Assembly: GCA_035560795.1 (NCBI GenBank)
Contig: DATMYV010000008.1
Span: forward strand, 1-64,000
Source: Longilinea sp035560795
Lineage (GTDB): Bacteria > Chloroflexota > Anaerolineae > Anaerolineales > Anaerolineaceae
Length of the DNA: 64,000 nt
Direction: 5' to 3'
The position numbers and the translations under genes are program-made. The notes under the pieces are model-generated. The model made no database searches. It was not told where the DNA came from and saw only the letters and a program-made list of their open reading frames with translations. This document shows positions 7,290 to 17,738 of the stretch, one piece after another (positions within the stretch are counted from its first letter, which is position 1; the number at the start of each line of letters is the position of its first letter).

Positions 7290-8711
7290 ATGAAACGCAA
7301 AACGGTCATTACGCTGGTTATTATTGCGATTGTAATAGCCGGGGGATTTTTGATTTATCGAAACATTCGCAGCACCCGGGCTGCTGCTGCTCAGAATTAC
7401 CAGACCGCCGTGGTTCAACGCGGCAGCCTGACGGCAATCGTCGGCGCTACGGGCACGGTCCGTGCCAACCAGAGCGCAGTGCTGGCCTGGCAAACGAGCG
7501 GCCAGGTGGAATCGATCAATATAAAGCTGGATGATGAAGTTAAAGAAGGTCAGGTGTTGGTTTCTTTAGCCAAAGCCTCACTTTCACAAAACATCATTTT
7601 AGCCGAGGCCGATCTGGTAAGCGCCCGCCAGACTCTGGACAACCTGAAAAATTCAGATACCGCTGCTGCGCAGGCTGAAATCAATTTACTCAATGCGAAA
7701 ACAGCGCTGGAAGACGCTCAGAAGAAACGTACCAGCAAAGATTACAAGCGTGCCAGCACCGACACCATCGCCGCCGCCCGCGCCAGTTACTATCTGGCTC
7801 AGGACAAGGTCGATCAAATGCAAGCGTTGTTTGACAATTTCAGCGGCAAGCCCGAAAACGACCCTGGCCGCGCCAATGCCTTGACTCTGTTGGCGGGTGC
7901 CAAACGAGACCGCGACCGAGCGCTGGCCAACCTGAACTGGCTTACCGGCCTGCCGGATGAAAAAGAAAAAACATTAGCTGACGCGCAAATTGTGCTGGCG
8001 GAGGCTCAGGTCAAGGATGCGCAGCGCGCCTATGACAGGTATAAAACCGGGGTTGACCCGGATGCAATTACCGCAGCGGAAGCCCGCGTGGCCGCACTGC
8101 AATCTACGCTCGATATGATCCGCCTGGAGGCGCCTTTTGGGGGTACGATCACCGAGTTAAACAATAAGGTTGGCGATCAGGTCAGTCCAGGCACCCTGGC
8201 TGTGCGCATCGACGACCTTTCTCACCTGTTAGTCAGCGTTCAAATCCCCGAGATTGACATTAACCGTATCCAGATCGGGCAGGATGCCAATCTGACCTTT
8301 GATGGCATCGCCAATAAGCAATACAACGGCAAAGTGACCCAGGTGGGCCGCGTCGGTACTGCCGTACAGGGAGCAGTCAACTTCACAGTCACCATTGAAT
8401 TGACGGATGCCGATCAATCGGTTCGCCCTGGCATGACGGCAGCCGTAAATATCGTTGTTGAACAACTGGATAATGTTCTCACGGTGCCCAACAGGGCAGT
8501 GCGTTTGTTAAATAATGAACGGGTTGTCTACAAACTTGTCAACGGTTTGCCGCAATCCGTCAAGATTACCCTTGGATCCACTGCCGACCTCAACAGTGAA
8601 ATCGTTAGCGGCGACATCAAGGAAGGCGATATCGTGATCCTTAACCCGCCCAGCGAGTTCTTAAATAACCTCCAATCAGGCGGCGGAGGCGGATTTATGA
8701 GGGGACAATGA
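7290..8711 (+). CDS. HlyD/MacA-type periplasmic adaptor (efflux RND/ABC membrane fusion protein)
   Basis: This 473-residue membrane-fusion protein has an N-terminal membrane anchor (residues 4-22), then a biotinyl-lipoyl-like half (VVQRGSLTAIVGATGTVRANQ) and a long alpha-helical hairpin (about 95-265, rich in Ala/Asp/Lys heptads). The second lipoyl half (RLEAPFGGTITELNNKVGDQV, about 280) and beta-barrel domains follow. The C-terminal Gly tail (SGGGGGFMRGQ) is common in these proteins. The ATG at 7290 follows GGGGAAGGAA; a TTG at 7266 is less likely. In a monoderm-type cell envelope it would couple the ABC pump to the outside rather than to a TolC channel. It overlaps the ATPase gene by 4 bases. 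Confidence 0.9.
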   Translation: MKRKTVITLVIIAIVIAGGFLIYRNIRSTRAAAAQNYQTAVVQRGSLTAIVGATGTVRANQSAVLAWQTSGQVESINIKLDDEVKEGQVLVSLAKASLSQNIILAEADLVSARQTLDNLKNSDTAAAQAEINLLNAKTALEDAQKKRTSKDYKRASTDTIAAARASYYLAQDKVDQMQALFDNFSGKPENDPGRANALTLLAGAKRDRDRALANLNWLTGLPDEKEKTLADAQIVLAEAQVKDAQRAYDRYKTGVDPDAITAAEARVAALQSTLDMIRLEAPFGGTITELNNKVGDQVSPGTLAVRIDDLSHLLVSVQIPEIDINRIQIGQDANLTFDGIANKQYNGKVTQVGRVGTAVQGAVNFTVTIELTDADQSVRPGMTAAVNIVVEQLDNVLTVPNRAVRLLNNERVVYKLVNGLPQSVKITLGSTADLNSEIVSGDIKEGDIVILNPPSEFLNNLQSGGGGGFMRGQ

Positions 8712-9399
8712 GCGAGCGCGATGTTGTCATCCGCGCTGTCGAATTGACCAAGACGTACCGCATGGGTGAAATGGACGTGCACGCCTTGAACGGTGCATCT
8801 CTTGAGATTTTCCGCGGTGAAGTTGTCGCCATTACGGGGCCATCCGGTTCCGGAAAATCAACCTTGATGAACATCCTGGGGTGTTTGGACCGTCCTACCA
8901 GCGGTGAATACTATTTGGACGGCGGACTGGTATCCAGTCTGAACGATGATGAATTAGCGTCGGTACGCAACCGGAAAGTGGGCTTTGTCTTCCAAAGTTT
9001 CAATCTGCTTTCCCGTACAACAGCGCTATCCAACGTTGAACTGCCTTTGCGCTATGCCGGTATCACCAAAGGACGCACTGACCGCGCACGCCAGGCATTG
9101 GTCGCGGTTGGATTGGCAAACCGCATTCACCACCGCCCGACTGAGCTTTCCGGCGGCCAGCAGCAGCGCGTTGCCATTGCACGCGCACTGGTCAACGACC
9201 CCGCCATGCTATTGGCCGATGAACCTACCGGAAACCTGGATTCCCATTCCGGTAAAGAGATTATGGAACTGATTTTGACATTGAATAAGGAACGCGGGAC
9301 GACCGTTATCATCGTCACACACGATCCTGCCATTGCCGCGCAGACTCAGCGCACCATCCGCATCATGGACGGCAAGGTGTTGGAAGCTGAGGCTGTCCG

Positions 9400-9403
<4 letters not shown>
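8708..9403 (+). CDS. MacB/LolD-type ABC transporter ATP-binding protein
   Basis: This 231-residue ATPase has Walker A GPSGSGKST (about residue 42), Q-loop FQSFNLL, signature LSGGQQQRVAIARAL, Walker B MLLADEPTGNLD and the switch histidine VTHD. The NLDS D-loop and GNLD signature are typical of the MacB/LolD/FtsE subfamily, which powers mechanotransmission rather than substrate translocation across the membrane. Both borders overlap neighbouring genes by 4 bases (ATGA), so adaptor, ATPase and permease form one tightly coupled operon. Confidence 0.93.
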
Positions 9404-10626
<1,223 letters not shown>

Positions 10627-10661
10627 ATGATTTATTATTAATCCTTGAAATAAGTTACACT

Positions 10662-10694
10662 GGGAGGCGCCTTTTAGCGCTTCCCTGTTTTTTC
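10662..10694 (+). terminator. Intrinsic terminator of the macAB-type operon
   Basis: A 9-bp stem with one G-T pair (10662-10670 with 10677-10685, core GGCGC/GCGCT) and a 6-base loop CTTTTA is followed by TGTTTTTTC. Confidence 0.85.
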
Positions 10695-10729
10695 TATCAT
10701 TCCTTACCCGCAGCATGGAATAAACTCAC

Positions 10730-10759
10730 TTGAAATTGTGACTTGATCTATGGCACAAT
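10730..10759 (+). promoter_or_regulatory. Putative promoter of the rpiB-serA pair
   Basis: -35 TTGAAA (10730-10735), 18-base spacer, -10 CACAAT (10754-10759). The predicted start lies about 14 bases before the ATG at 10780, after which GGAGG serves as ribosome binding site. Confidence 0.45.
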
Positions 10760-10779
10760 AGAAAGCAACGGAGGACGGC

Positions 10780-11301
10780 ATGCGGCTTTCTGTTGGCGCA
10801 GATGCCCGCAATCCCGTCGTGGATGCGGTGCTGAAAATGCTCAAACACGAAGGTCACCGGGTGGCCTTTTATGGCCCTTCGGGACGGGCCAGCGTACCCT
10901 GGTCGGAAGTGGCTGCCTGCGTGGCTCATGACGTGGCGGGCGGGGCAGCCGATGAAGGTATCCTGTTTTGCTGGACCGGTACCGGTGTCAGCATCGCTGC
11001 AAACAAAGTGCCGGGAATTCGGGCTGCCTTGTGCGGTGACAGTGAAACTGCGCGCGGTGCGCGCCTGTGGAATGATGCCAACCTGCTATGTCTTTCGCTG
11101 CGCACGACAACTGAAGCCTTGGCCCAGGAAATTCTGAAAAGCTGGTTCGCCACGCAATTTCAACCAACCCCGGAAGATGAAGCATGCCTGGCCGTGGTGC
11201 ATCGGCTGGAGTATGAGGCCAGCCACCCGGGGGAAGAACCTCAACATCGTTGTCAGGGGGAAGGTACCCCACAAGAAACCACTAACAATTCGCATCAATA
11301 A
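10780..11301 (+). CDS. RpiB/LacA/LacB family sugar-phosphate isomerase
   Basis: This 173-residue protein has the family's N-terminal strand (MRLSVGADARNPVVDAV), the conserved phosphate-binding loop CWTGTGVSIAANK (about residue 68; family consensus C-GTG-G--I-ANK) and VPGIRAALC with NDANLL. RpiB enzymes interconvert ribose-5-phosphate and ribulose-5-phosphate, and other members act on galactose-6-phosphate or erythritol derivatives. The protein is longer than typical RpiB (about 145-150), with a charged C-terminal tail (residues 130-173). In Chloroflexota this subgroup is often just annotated RpiB/LacA/LacB, so the substrate is open. The gene starts a two-gene unit with the downstream dehydrogenase (12-base gap). 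Confidence 0.85.
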   Translation: MRLSVGADARNPVVDAVLKMLKHEGHRVAFYGPSGRASVPWSEVAACVAHDVAGGAADEGILFCWTGTGVSIAANKVPGIRAALCGDSETARGARLWNDANLLCLSLRTTTEALAQEILKSWFATQFQPTPEDEACLAVVHRLEYEASHPGEEPQHRCQGEGTPQETTNNSHQ

Positions 11302-11313
11302 GGAGACACTGGA

Positions 11314-12255
11314 ATGAGTGCTTGGAAAGTCCTGCTGACAGATGGTCTGGAAGAAAACGGGCAAGCAATTTTACGCGCCTCGGCGGATGTCGTTGAAAAA
11401 ACTGGCATTTCTGCCGATGAACTGCTGCAGATCGTCGGTGAATACGATGCGCTCATCGTGCGCGGGCGTACGAAAGTCACGCCGGCTGTCTTTGCTGCTG
11501 GTAAGAATCTCAAAGTGGTTGGCCGTGCTGGCGTCGGCGTCGATAATATCGACCTGAATGCCGCCAAGGAAGCCAAAGTGACCGTGGTCAATTCGCCGCT
11601 GGCCACCACGGTCTCAGTTGCCGAATTGACTTTGGGCTTGATGCTCTCGGTTGTGCGCGACATCCCGCGCGCCGATGCCAGCATGAAGGCTGGTAAATGG
11701 CTAAAGAAGGAATTTGAAGGCGGTGAATTGTACAAAAAGACCCTGGGTGTGATCGGTTTCGGACGCATCGGGGTTGCTGTGGCAAATCGAGCCAAAGCCT
11801 TCGAAATGGACGTGATCGGCTATGACCCGCTCATTCCGGCTGAAGAAATCAAGAAACGCGGCGGCGTACCCGTGACGCTGGATGAATTGCTGGCAAAGGC
11901 CGATGTCATCACCATGCATATTCCGCTGACGGCTGAAAGCCACGGCATGCTAAACGCCGAAGCCTTTGCCAAGATGAAAGACGGTGTGCGTATCGTTTGC
12001 GCGGCCCGCGGCGGCGTAATCGATGAAGAAGCCCTGGTTCAGGCGTTGGAATCCGGCAAGGTTGCCGCCGCCGGTTTGGACGTCTTTACAGCTGAACCGC
12101 CCGGTCTCACCTCGCTGGTCAGCCACCCCCATGTCATTTGCACCCCGCATGTCGGCGCTCAAACCGTTGAAGCGCAAGGCCGGGCTGCCAATGATATTGC
12201 CACCGAAGTCCTGGCTGCGCTCAAGGGCGAAACCCTGCGCTGGAAAGTTGCTTAA
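11314..12255 (+). CDS. serA: D-2-hydroxyacid dehydrogenase, phosphoglycerate dehydrogenase type without ACT domain
   Basis: This 313-residue NAD-dependent dehydrogenase resembles D-3-phosphoglycerate dehydrogenase, the first step of serine synthesis. It has the substrate-domain motif VRGRTKVT, the GRAGVGVDNID turn, the nucleotide fold GVIGFGRIGVAVANRAKAF, the catalytic Arg in CAARGGVIDEEALV, Glu in FTAEPPG and His in CTPHVGAQT. It lacks the C-terminal ACT (and ASB) regulatory domains of long SerA forms, so serine feedback through ACT is not expected. GGAGAC precedes the ATG. A perfect terminator follows. Another 2-hydroxyacid substrate cannot be excluded. Confidence 0.85.
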   Translation: MSAWKVLLTDGLEENGQAILRASADVVEKTGISADELLQIVGEYDALIVRGRTKVTPAVFAAGKNLKVVGRAGVGVDNIDLNAAKEAKVTVVNSPLATTVSVAELTLGLMLSVVRDIPRADASMKAGKWLKKEFEGGELYKKTLGVIGFGRIGVAVANRAKAFEMDVIGYDPLIPAEEIKKRGGVPVTLDELLAKADVITMHIPLTAESHGMLNAEAFAKMKDGVRIVCAARGGVIDEEALVQALESGKVAAAGLDVFTAEPPGLTSLVSHPHVICTPHVGAQTVEAQGRAANDIATEVLAALKGETLRWKVA

Positions 12256-12280
12256 TTCGGCGTTTTCCAATCATCCAATC

Positions 12281-12316
12281 TACGGGCGGTCGAAACCGCC
12301 CGTATTTTGTTTTTTC
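12281..12316 (+). terminator. Intrinsic terminator after the serA-type gene
   Basis: A perfect 10-bp stem (12281-12290 with 12295-12304, core CGGGCGG/CCGCCCG) on a CGAA tetraloop is followed by TTTTGTTTTTTC. Confidence 0.9.
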
Positions 12317-12349
12317 GGTCAGTGTATCGTCAGCTTGCCGGGATAAAAT

Positions 12350-12379
12350 TTGCATTGAACCGTGGAATTGGAATACAAT
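12350..12379 (+). promoter_or_regulatory. Putative promoter of the M32 carboxypeptidase operon
   Basis: -35 TTGCAT (12350-12355), 18-base spacer, -10 TACAAT (12374-12379); leader of about 75 bases to the ATG at 12462. Confidence 0.42.
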
Positions 12380-12461
12380 TATGACTACCTTTGCCTGAAA
12401 AGACTAATTGGCAGGGAAATCAGCGCGCTGCAGAAAACCATTGCTACAAGGACTGCTTTTG

Positions 12462-13964
12462 ATGGAACAAAAACTGGATGAATTAAAAAAGATCCTCAAC
12501 GAGGTCGCTGATTTATCGGCTGCGACCAGTGTGTTGAGTTGGGACCAACAGACTTACATGCCTGAAGGCGGTGCGGAAGACCGCGGCGATGCGCTGGCGA
12601 CGCTTTCCAGCCTGGCACATTCCCGCTTCACCTCGGATGAAGTCGGAAAATTGCTGGATGAAGTATCCAACGGCGCTGGCCAGGTCAATCCTGACTCAGA
12701 CGAAGCCCGCCTGATTAAAGTAACCCGGCACAATTATGAAAAAAACACCCGGGTACCCTCTGAAAAAGTGGCCGAATTTGCCCGCGTTACCACAGTGGCA
12801 CAAAGCATTTGGGCACGGGCGCGCGCGGAAAATAATTATTCGCTTTTCCTGCCGCATTTGAAGAAAATCGTGGAACTGCGCCGTGAATATGCCGCCCTTT
12901 TTGCACCTTACGACCATATCTACGATCCCCTGCTGGATGATTACGAGCCGGGCTTAAAAACCGCCGATGTACAGGGCATCTTTTCTGCCTTGCGGCCACA
13001 ACAAGTCGCGCTCATTCAAGCCATTCAATCACGCCCGCAAATCAACGACGGCTTTATGCACAGGCACTACGATGAAGAAAAACAATGGCATTTTGGCGTA
13101 GACGTGATCACCCGCTTTGGCTATGACTGGAAACATGGGCGGCAGGACCGCTCTGCTCATCCATTCACCATTTCCTTTGGCGCCAGGGATGTGCGCATCA
13201 CCACCCGGTTTGATCCTGAAAATGCCGGCTCGGCACTGTTCAGTACCATGCATGAATGCGGCCATGCCCTGTACGAGCAGGGGATCAACCCCGCTTACCG
13301 GCGCACACCGCTCACTGGCGGCGCATCCATGGCCATCCATGAGTCGCAATCGCGGCTCTGGGAGAACCTGGTGGGACGGTCGCTGCCCTTCTGGAAATAT
13401 TTCTTCCCGAAATTCAAACAGACCTTCCCGGCAGTGCTGGGAAATGTGGATTTGATGGACTTCTACAAGGGCATTAACAAGGTAGATCCATCCTTGATTC
13501 GCACCCAGGCTGACGAAGCCACCTATAATATGCACATCATGCTGCGCCTTGAGTTGGAAATCGCTTTAATGGAAGGCAGCCTCGATGTAAAGGATTTACC
13601 GGAAGCCTGGAATGCCCGCATGCACGATTATCTGGGCATCACCCCGCCCAACAATAAAGTTGGTGTTTTACAGGACGTGCACTGGTCCGGCGGCATGATT
13701 GGGTATTTCCCCACATACGCGCTGGGCAACCTGGTTTCGGTACAGTTATGGGAATGCATTCGCCGCGATATACCCGATTTGGATGGTCAGCTCGAACATG
13801 GTGAATTCAGCACCCTGTTGGCCTGGCTGCGCCAAAACGTCCATGTTTTCGGATCAAAATTTGAACCGCAGGAACTGGTCCAGAAAATCACAGGCTCGAA
13901 AATCGATCCGCAGCCGTACGTCCGTTACCTGCAATCCAAATACGGAGAAATCTACCAGCTCTAA
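12462..13964 (+). CDS. M32 metallocarboxypeptidase (Taq carboxypeptidase family)
   Basis: This 500-residue cytoplasmic zinc carboxypeptidase has the active-site HECGH at residues 264-268 within TMHECGHALYEQG. It also has the family motifs DVRITTRF before it, ESQSRLWEN about 30 residues after it (third ligand Glu) and YLGITPPNNKVGVLQDVHW with GYFPTYALGNL. Length and order match the family, and residues 20-40 carry the typical ATSVLSWDQQTYMP. It removes C-terminal residues from peptides with broad specificity, excluding proline. The ATG at 12462 follows AAGGA; a TTG at 12408 is in frame but not needed. The response regulator gene follows after 13 bases. Confidence 0.93.
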   Translation: MEQKLDELKKILNEVADLSAATSVLSWDQQTYMPEGGAEDRGDALATLSSLAHSRFTSDEVGKLLDEVSNGAGQVNPDSDEARLIKVTRHNYEKNTRVPSEKVAEFARVTTVAQSIWARARAENNYSLFLPHLKKIVELRREYAALFAPYDHIYDPLLDDYEPGLKTADVQGIFSALRPQQVALIQAIQSRPQINDGFMHRHYDEEKQWHFGVDVITRFGYDWKHGRQDRSAHPFTISFGARDVRITTRFDPENAGSALFSTMHECGHALYEQGINPAYRRTPLTGGASMAIHESQSRLWENLVGRSLPFWKYFFPKFKQTFPAVLGNVDLMDFYKGINKVDPSLIRTQADEATYNMHIMLRLELEIALMEGSLDVKDLPEAWNARMHDYLGITPPNNKVGVLQDVHWSGGMIGYFPTYALGNLVSVQLWECIRRDIPDLDGQLEHGEFSTLLAWLRQNVHVFGSKFEPQELVQKITGSKIDPQPYVRYLQSKYGEIYQL

Positions 13965-13977
13965 CCATAGGTTGGCC

Positions 13978-14352
13978 ATGACCCAGGTGCTTTTCGTTGA
14001 TGATGATTTAATGTCGCTGCAATTGATGGCAAAAGCCTCGCTGCTGCTGGGCTACCAGGCATTGACCTGTGCTTCGCCCATCCATGCAGTCGATATGACT
14101 CGCGAAATGCATCCGGATGTGGTCGTAGTGGATATGAATATGCATGAAATGGACGGGATCGCTGTAATCCGCGCCATCCGCGCTGATGCCGCCACGCAAC
14201 ATATTCCGATCATTGTCTTATCTGCAACTGACATTGAACAGGGTCTTCCGCCAACCAATGCGGCCGGTGCCAACGGGTACCTGTCTAAACCGGTTGATTT
14301 TGATGAACTGAGCGCCGCCATTGACCGCGTTCAGATGGTTCGAAATCAATGA
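13978..14352 (+). CDS. Single-domain response regulator (CheY-like)
   Basis: This 124-residue receiver domain has no output domain. The acidic pocket is DDD at residues 8-10, the phospho-acceptor is D52 (VVDMNMHEMDG), the switch Ser/Thr lies in IVLSATD and the conserved lysine is K104 (YLSKPVDFDEL). It could relay phosphate or act by protein contact. No histidine kinase is adjacent. The start is set by agreement with the CheY N-terminus (MTQVLFVDDD). The next gene begins inside its stop codon (ATGA overlap). Confidence 0.9.
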   Translation: MTQVLFVDDDLMSLQLMAKASLLLGYQALTCASPIHAVDMTREMHPDVVVVDMNMHEMDGIAVIRAIRADAATQHIPIIVLSATDIEQGLPPTNAAGANGYLSKPVDFDELSAAIDRVQMVRNQ

Positions 14353-15218
14353 AATTTGGCATCATATTGCCTTCCTATGGACCAAACTCCAGCCGCCTGG
14401 CAACCGTGGATACTGCCCTGGCGGCTGAAGGATTGGGATTTGATTCAATCTGGACGACCGACCACCTGGCACTGCCCCAGGCTGACGCAGTCCGCTTTAC
14501 ACCGTTATTCGAATCCATCACGACGCTTGCGTTTCTGGCCGGGCTTACCAGCCGCGTCCGGCTGGGCATTTCAGCATTGGTGCTGCCTCAACGCAACCCG
14601 GTGGAAGTAGCCCGCCAGATTGCCACACTGGATGTGCTTTCCGGCGGACGGGCGATGCTATCCTGCGGGGTGGGCTGGTCGAAAGGAGAATTCGAAAACC
14701 TGGGCAGCAGCTTTTCGGACCGCGGCCGGCGCATGGACGAAGCGCTGAAGGTGCTGCGCATTTTGTGGCGCGGCAGTAAACAGGTCTCGTTCCTGGGCAA
14801 GTACTACACCTTCCAGGATGTCGATTTCTCGCCAGCTCCCATCCAACCCGGTGGTCCCCCATTGTGGGTGGCTGGGAACTCTCCTGCGGCAGTGCGGCGC
14901 GCCATACAACTGGCGGATGGCTGGCATCCAAACCAGGGAACACCGGAAGACCTTGCCCGTATGCTTGATCCCATCCGGCCCTTTCTGACTGCCGGACGCC
15001 CATTTACACTTTGCCGCCGTATGCACCTGGATTTTAGCGACGCTCCAGACCCGGAAAGGTCGCTTTCAGGCACGCCTGAACAGGTTGCTGAGCAATTGCG
15101 TGCCTACCGCCAGGCTGGCATGAACTATGCTCTGATTCACTTTCAGGCGCAAACCCAGGCAGAACGCGAACGCGCCATGCGCACCCTGATGACCCAGGTA
15201 GCGCCGGAAATTGATTGA
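14349..15218 (+). CDS. LLM-class (luciferase-like) F420/FMN-dependent oxidoreductase
   Basis: This 289-residue TIM-barrel protein belongs to the bacterial luciferase-like superfamily. Features include MKFGIILPSYGPNSS at the start, the SIWTTDHL segment (about 36), RVRLGISALVLPQRNPVEVARQIATLDVLSGGR (about 72-105), GVGWSKGEFENLG (about 112) and PLWVAGNSPAAVRRA (about 175). The pattern fits the F420-dependent TIGR03619-like group common in Chloroflexota and Actinobacteria. The cofactor (F420 or FMN) and substrate are not readable here. It overlaps the response regulator by 4 bases and is followed after 6 bases by a lipoprotein gene. Confidence 0.85.
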   Translation: MKFGIILPSYGPNSSRLATVDTALAAEGLGFDSIWTTDHLALPQADAVRFTPLFESITTLAFLAGLTSRVRLGISALVLPQRNPVEVARQIATLDVLSGGRAMLSCGVGWSKGEFENLGSSFSDRGRRMDEALKVLRILWRGSKQVSFLGKYYTFQDVDFSPAPIQPGGPPLWVAGNSPAAVRRAIQLADGWHPNQGTPEDLARMLDPIRPFLTAGRPFTLCRRMHLDFSDAPDPERSLSGTPEQVAEQLRAYRQAGMNYALIHFQAQTQAERERAMRTLMTQVAPEID

Positions 15219-15224
15219 TATCCA

Positions 15225-16250
15225 ATGGCTGACTCTTTGAAGTGCTTGCACGGCAGGTGGATCTTCCTTGCAATCTGTGTCTTCATGACTGCAGGTTGTA
15301 GCGGCAGCCTGCCTGGAGCATCCTTGCTCACGCCGCCTGCCTTTAACACCGAAATCGCTGTCCAAACAGAACAACCCGGCGGTTCGATCCTGCCGACCAA
15401 TTCCCCAACCAGTCCAGCGGAGTCACCGTTGACTCTGTCAACTGCAACCGGCGCACCGGTTGAGACTGCAACATCTGAACCGACTGCCTTGCCAACCCTG
15501 GATATTCCTCCCACCGTAGGGCCTTCGCCGACCAGGACCGTATGGTGGCGGCGCACCCCCACCATTACCCCAACGCCGCAACCTCTGCCGGCGGTTATGT
15601 TCATAAAGAAGCCGGGCCAATATTCGAAGGTTAAATCTCCCCTCGTGATCAGCGCCAATGCCTCGCCAGGCGCAGATGGACTGGTTTGGGTGGAATTAAT
15701 TGGCGAGGACGGACGAAATCTGTTTCAGACCCGCTTGAATTTTACAAAATATGCCGGCCTGAGCATCTCCATTGCGCCGGAAATTACATTTAACCTTCAA
15801 GCGCCTGCCGAACTGGCCCGCTTGGTCATCAGCACGCGCGACAGCTACGGCCGGATTTCCGCCCTGACATCAACGGACATCATCCTGATCCAGATGGGCG
15901 ACGATCAAGTTTATCCAGCCGGTTATTCGCGCGAGCCTTACATTGTCCGTGCACCCCTGCAAGGCCAGGTGATCAGCGGCGGCATGGTACAGGTGAGCGC
16001 TCTGGTGCGCCCGGTCAATGATAATCCGCTCATCATGGAATTGGTCGACGAAAAAGGTGCTGTGATCGGCTCGACATCACTGGATTTGGTGTTTCCGACC
16101 GGCACGCTCAGCCACACCCCTTTAGATGTCACCCTGAGCTACACAGTCACCCAATCGACACAAGCCCGCCTGGTGCTGCGCCAGGAAAGTACAGGCCGCA
16201 TTCCAGGCACCGTGGCACTTTTCAGCCTGGAACTGACCTTGCAGCCGTAA
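15225..16250 (+). CDS. Lipoprotein with Thr/Pro-rich stalk and Gmad2-like Ig domains
   Basis: This 341-residue lipoprotein has the signal segment IFLAICVFMTAGC with the lipobox cysteine near residue 26. Residues 30-120 form a Ser/Thr/Pro-rich low-complexity stalk. The rest is beta-rich, with two repeats that start VIKKPGQYSKVKSPLVISANASPG-like and VRAPLQGQVISGGMVQVSALV, reminiscent of the Gmad2 immunoglobulin-like domain of spore-germination and cell-surface proteins. It would sit on the outer face of the membrane. Function is unknown. It starts 6 bases after the LLM gene and ends just before a terminator. Confidence 0.75.
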   Translation: MADSLKCLHGRWIFLAICVFMTAGCSGSLPGASLLTPPAFNTEIAVQTEQPGGSILPTNSPTSPAESPLTLSTATGAPVETATSEPTALPTLDIPPTVGPSPTRTVWWRRTPTITPTPQPLPAVMFIKKPGQYSKVKSPLVISANASPGADGLVWVELIGEDGRNLFQTRLNFTKYAGLSISIAPEITFNLQAPAELARLVISTRDSYGRISALTSTDIILIQMGDDQVYPAGYSREPYIVRAPLQGQVISGGMVQVSALVRPVNDNPLIMELVDEKGAVIGSTSLDLVFPTGTLSHTPLDVTLSYTVTQSTQARLVLRQESTGRIPGTVALFSLELTLQP

Positions 16251-16275
16251 TTTCTCTGGCAGGGAATGATTAATA

Positions 16276-16312
16276 AGAAAAGGACAGCCAAATGGCCGTC
16301 CTCATTTTTTTC
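16276..16312. terminator. Bidirectional intrinsic terminator
   Basis: Arms AGGAC-A-GCC and GGC-C-GTCCT (16281-16302) with one mismatch and an AAAT loop are flanked by AAGAAA on the left and CATTTTTTTC on the right. It can stop the lipoprotein operon (+) and the L,D-transpeptidase gene (-). Confidence 0.75.
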
Positions 16313-17487
16313 TACGCGCCGCCCGCGCCGTAGGCGGATGGATCGGTGGGCGTTTGTCCGGAGGGATCCCAGACGTAGACCCAATCGCCTTCCCTGGCCC
16401 AATCAAACAGGAAACGCGAATCGCCGATCGAGAGGTTCACGCAGCCGTGCGATTGGGGATAGCCAAAAACGGTGCGCCAATAAGCGCCGTGTAATGCGCG
16501 TGCTTCGTCATAATACATGGTCCAGGGCACGTCCTGCAAGTAGTAATAATCAGAGCGGTCAGCTTCGAAAGCGCCGCTCATGGTCTCCAGATCCAATTTC
16601 TTGTAAATCTGAAACAATCCCGGCCGCGTGAAGAAAGGGTCCGCACCGGTCGCGATGAGTGTCGCGAACTTGAGGTGACCGTCCTCATAGATGGATAAAG
16701 TCTGTTCGTACAGATTGACTTCGATCCAGCGCTTGTTGTCAACGCCTTGCGGCGCCTGGGTATTTACAGTCACGATGCGAATATAGCGCCGCTCCAGCCA
16801 CTGGCTGAGCCCGATGCGGTACCATTTGGTGCCGTCCTGCTCCACGATATCGTAAACCTGCACAACCGTCTCCCGTCGCAAGGTGACGCCTGTTTCAGGT
16901 GAAGCATAACCCGGGCCGCTGCGGACGGGTCCCTGATCGACAATCCAGCCGAAATTATTGCGCGGCGTGGATCGAAACTGCAACCCTTGAAAGCCTGAAT
17001 ATCTTGCCCGGGCAGCCCGCATCCACTCACCGCTGGAAAGCTGGACAAAGGACTTTCCGTCCACATCTTCCCAGTTGATGTAGGCAACATAGCGCAGGAA
17101 ACCCGGATCCAGAAAGTGGGTCGCGTTGGTCTGGGAGACCGCATCGCTTAAGGTGGAATAAATCGGTGCGGGATCGTTGTTATCCAAATTAATTTTGGCA
17201 AAACCAATATTTACGGTCACCAGGTTGGCATCCGGGTGTGAAGCGGGCAGAGGACGCAGCGGGATGGACAAACCCTGTTTGTCCAATTGCGTCAAAGTCT
17301 GCATTGGCCCTATGGGTAAACAGTTACTGCCGGACTGGGAATATGCTTCCGGTAAACATAATATTTCTCCCATAAACGATTCTGCCTGATCTCCTGATTG
17401 AGCAGCCACCGGGCGAGCCCAGAAAGCCAATCCCAACCCAGTCAGAATAGCAGTCAGAATCAAATTCGTAAAACGGTTCACTTTCAT
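16312..17487 (-). CDS. Secreted L,D-transpeptidase (YkuD domain)
   Basis: This 391-residue protein has a signal peptide (MKVNRFTNLILTAILTGLG..., cleavage after AAQSG region). A central SH3b-like part (residues about 150-245: RSGPGYASPETGVTLRRETVVQVYD, KWYRIGLSQWLERRYI) precedes the C-terminal YkuD catalytic domain (about 255-380). The active-site motif is FGYPQSHGCVNLSIGDSRFLFDW, with catalytic Cys and His in the HGCVN box. Such enzymes form 3-3 peptidoglycan crosslinks or attach proteins to the wall, so their presence argues for peptidoglycan in this organism. It is monocistronic, ending at a bidirectional terminator. Confidence 0.9.
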   Translation of the reverse strand: MKVNRFTNLILTAILTGLGLAFWARPVAAQSGDQAESFMGEILCLPEAYSQSGSNCLPIGPMQTLTQLDKQGLSIPLRPLPASHPDANLVTVNIGFAKINLDNNDPAPIYSTLSDAVSQTNATHFLDPGFLRYVAYINWEDVDGKSFVQLSSGEWMRAARARYSGFQGLQFRSTPRNNFGWIVDQGPVRSGPGYASPETGVTLRRETVVQVYDIVEQDGTKWYRIGLSQWLERRYIRIVTVNTQAPQGVDNKRWIEVNLYEQTLSIYEDGHLKFATLIATGADPFFTRPGLFQIYKKLDLETMSGAFEADRSDYYYLQDVPWTMYYDEARALHGAYWRTVFGYPQSHGCVNLSIGDSRFLFDWAREGDWVYVWDPSGQTPTDPSAYGAGGA

Positions 17488-17738
17488 TCTTCTACCTTTA
17501 GATGATTTTTGCCGTTCGCAAACAGGCCATTAATTTAAAGACCTCGCGCTTAATTCAAATCAATACGTTACTCAACAAATGGAGCGTAGGCATTGTAACC
17601 CAGTTCCATAAATCCTGCACACCCTGCAGGCTTGCCAGCCAATCCAGTAGATTTGTAAAGCACACGCAAAGTCAGCACCAATAGTGCCATCTTGAAAAAG
17701 GGATATACTGTACAGGTATTTTTATCAGAGTACACTTC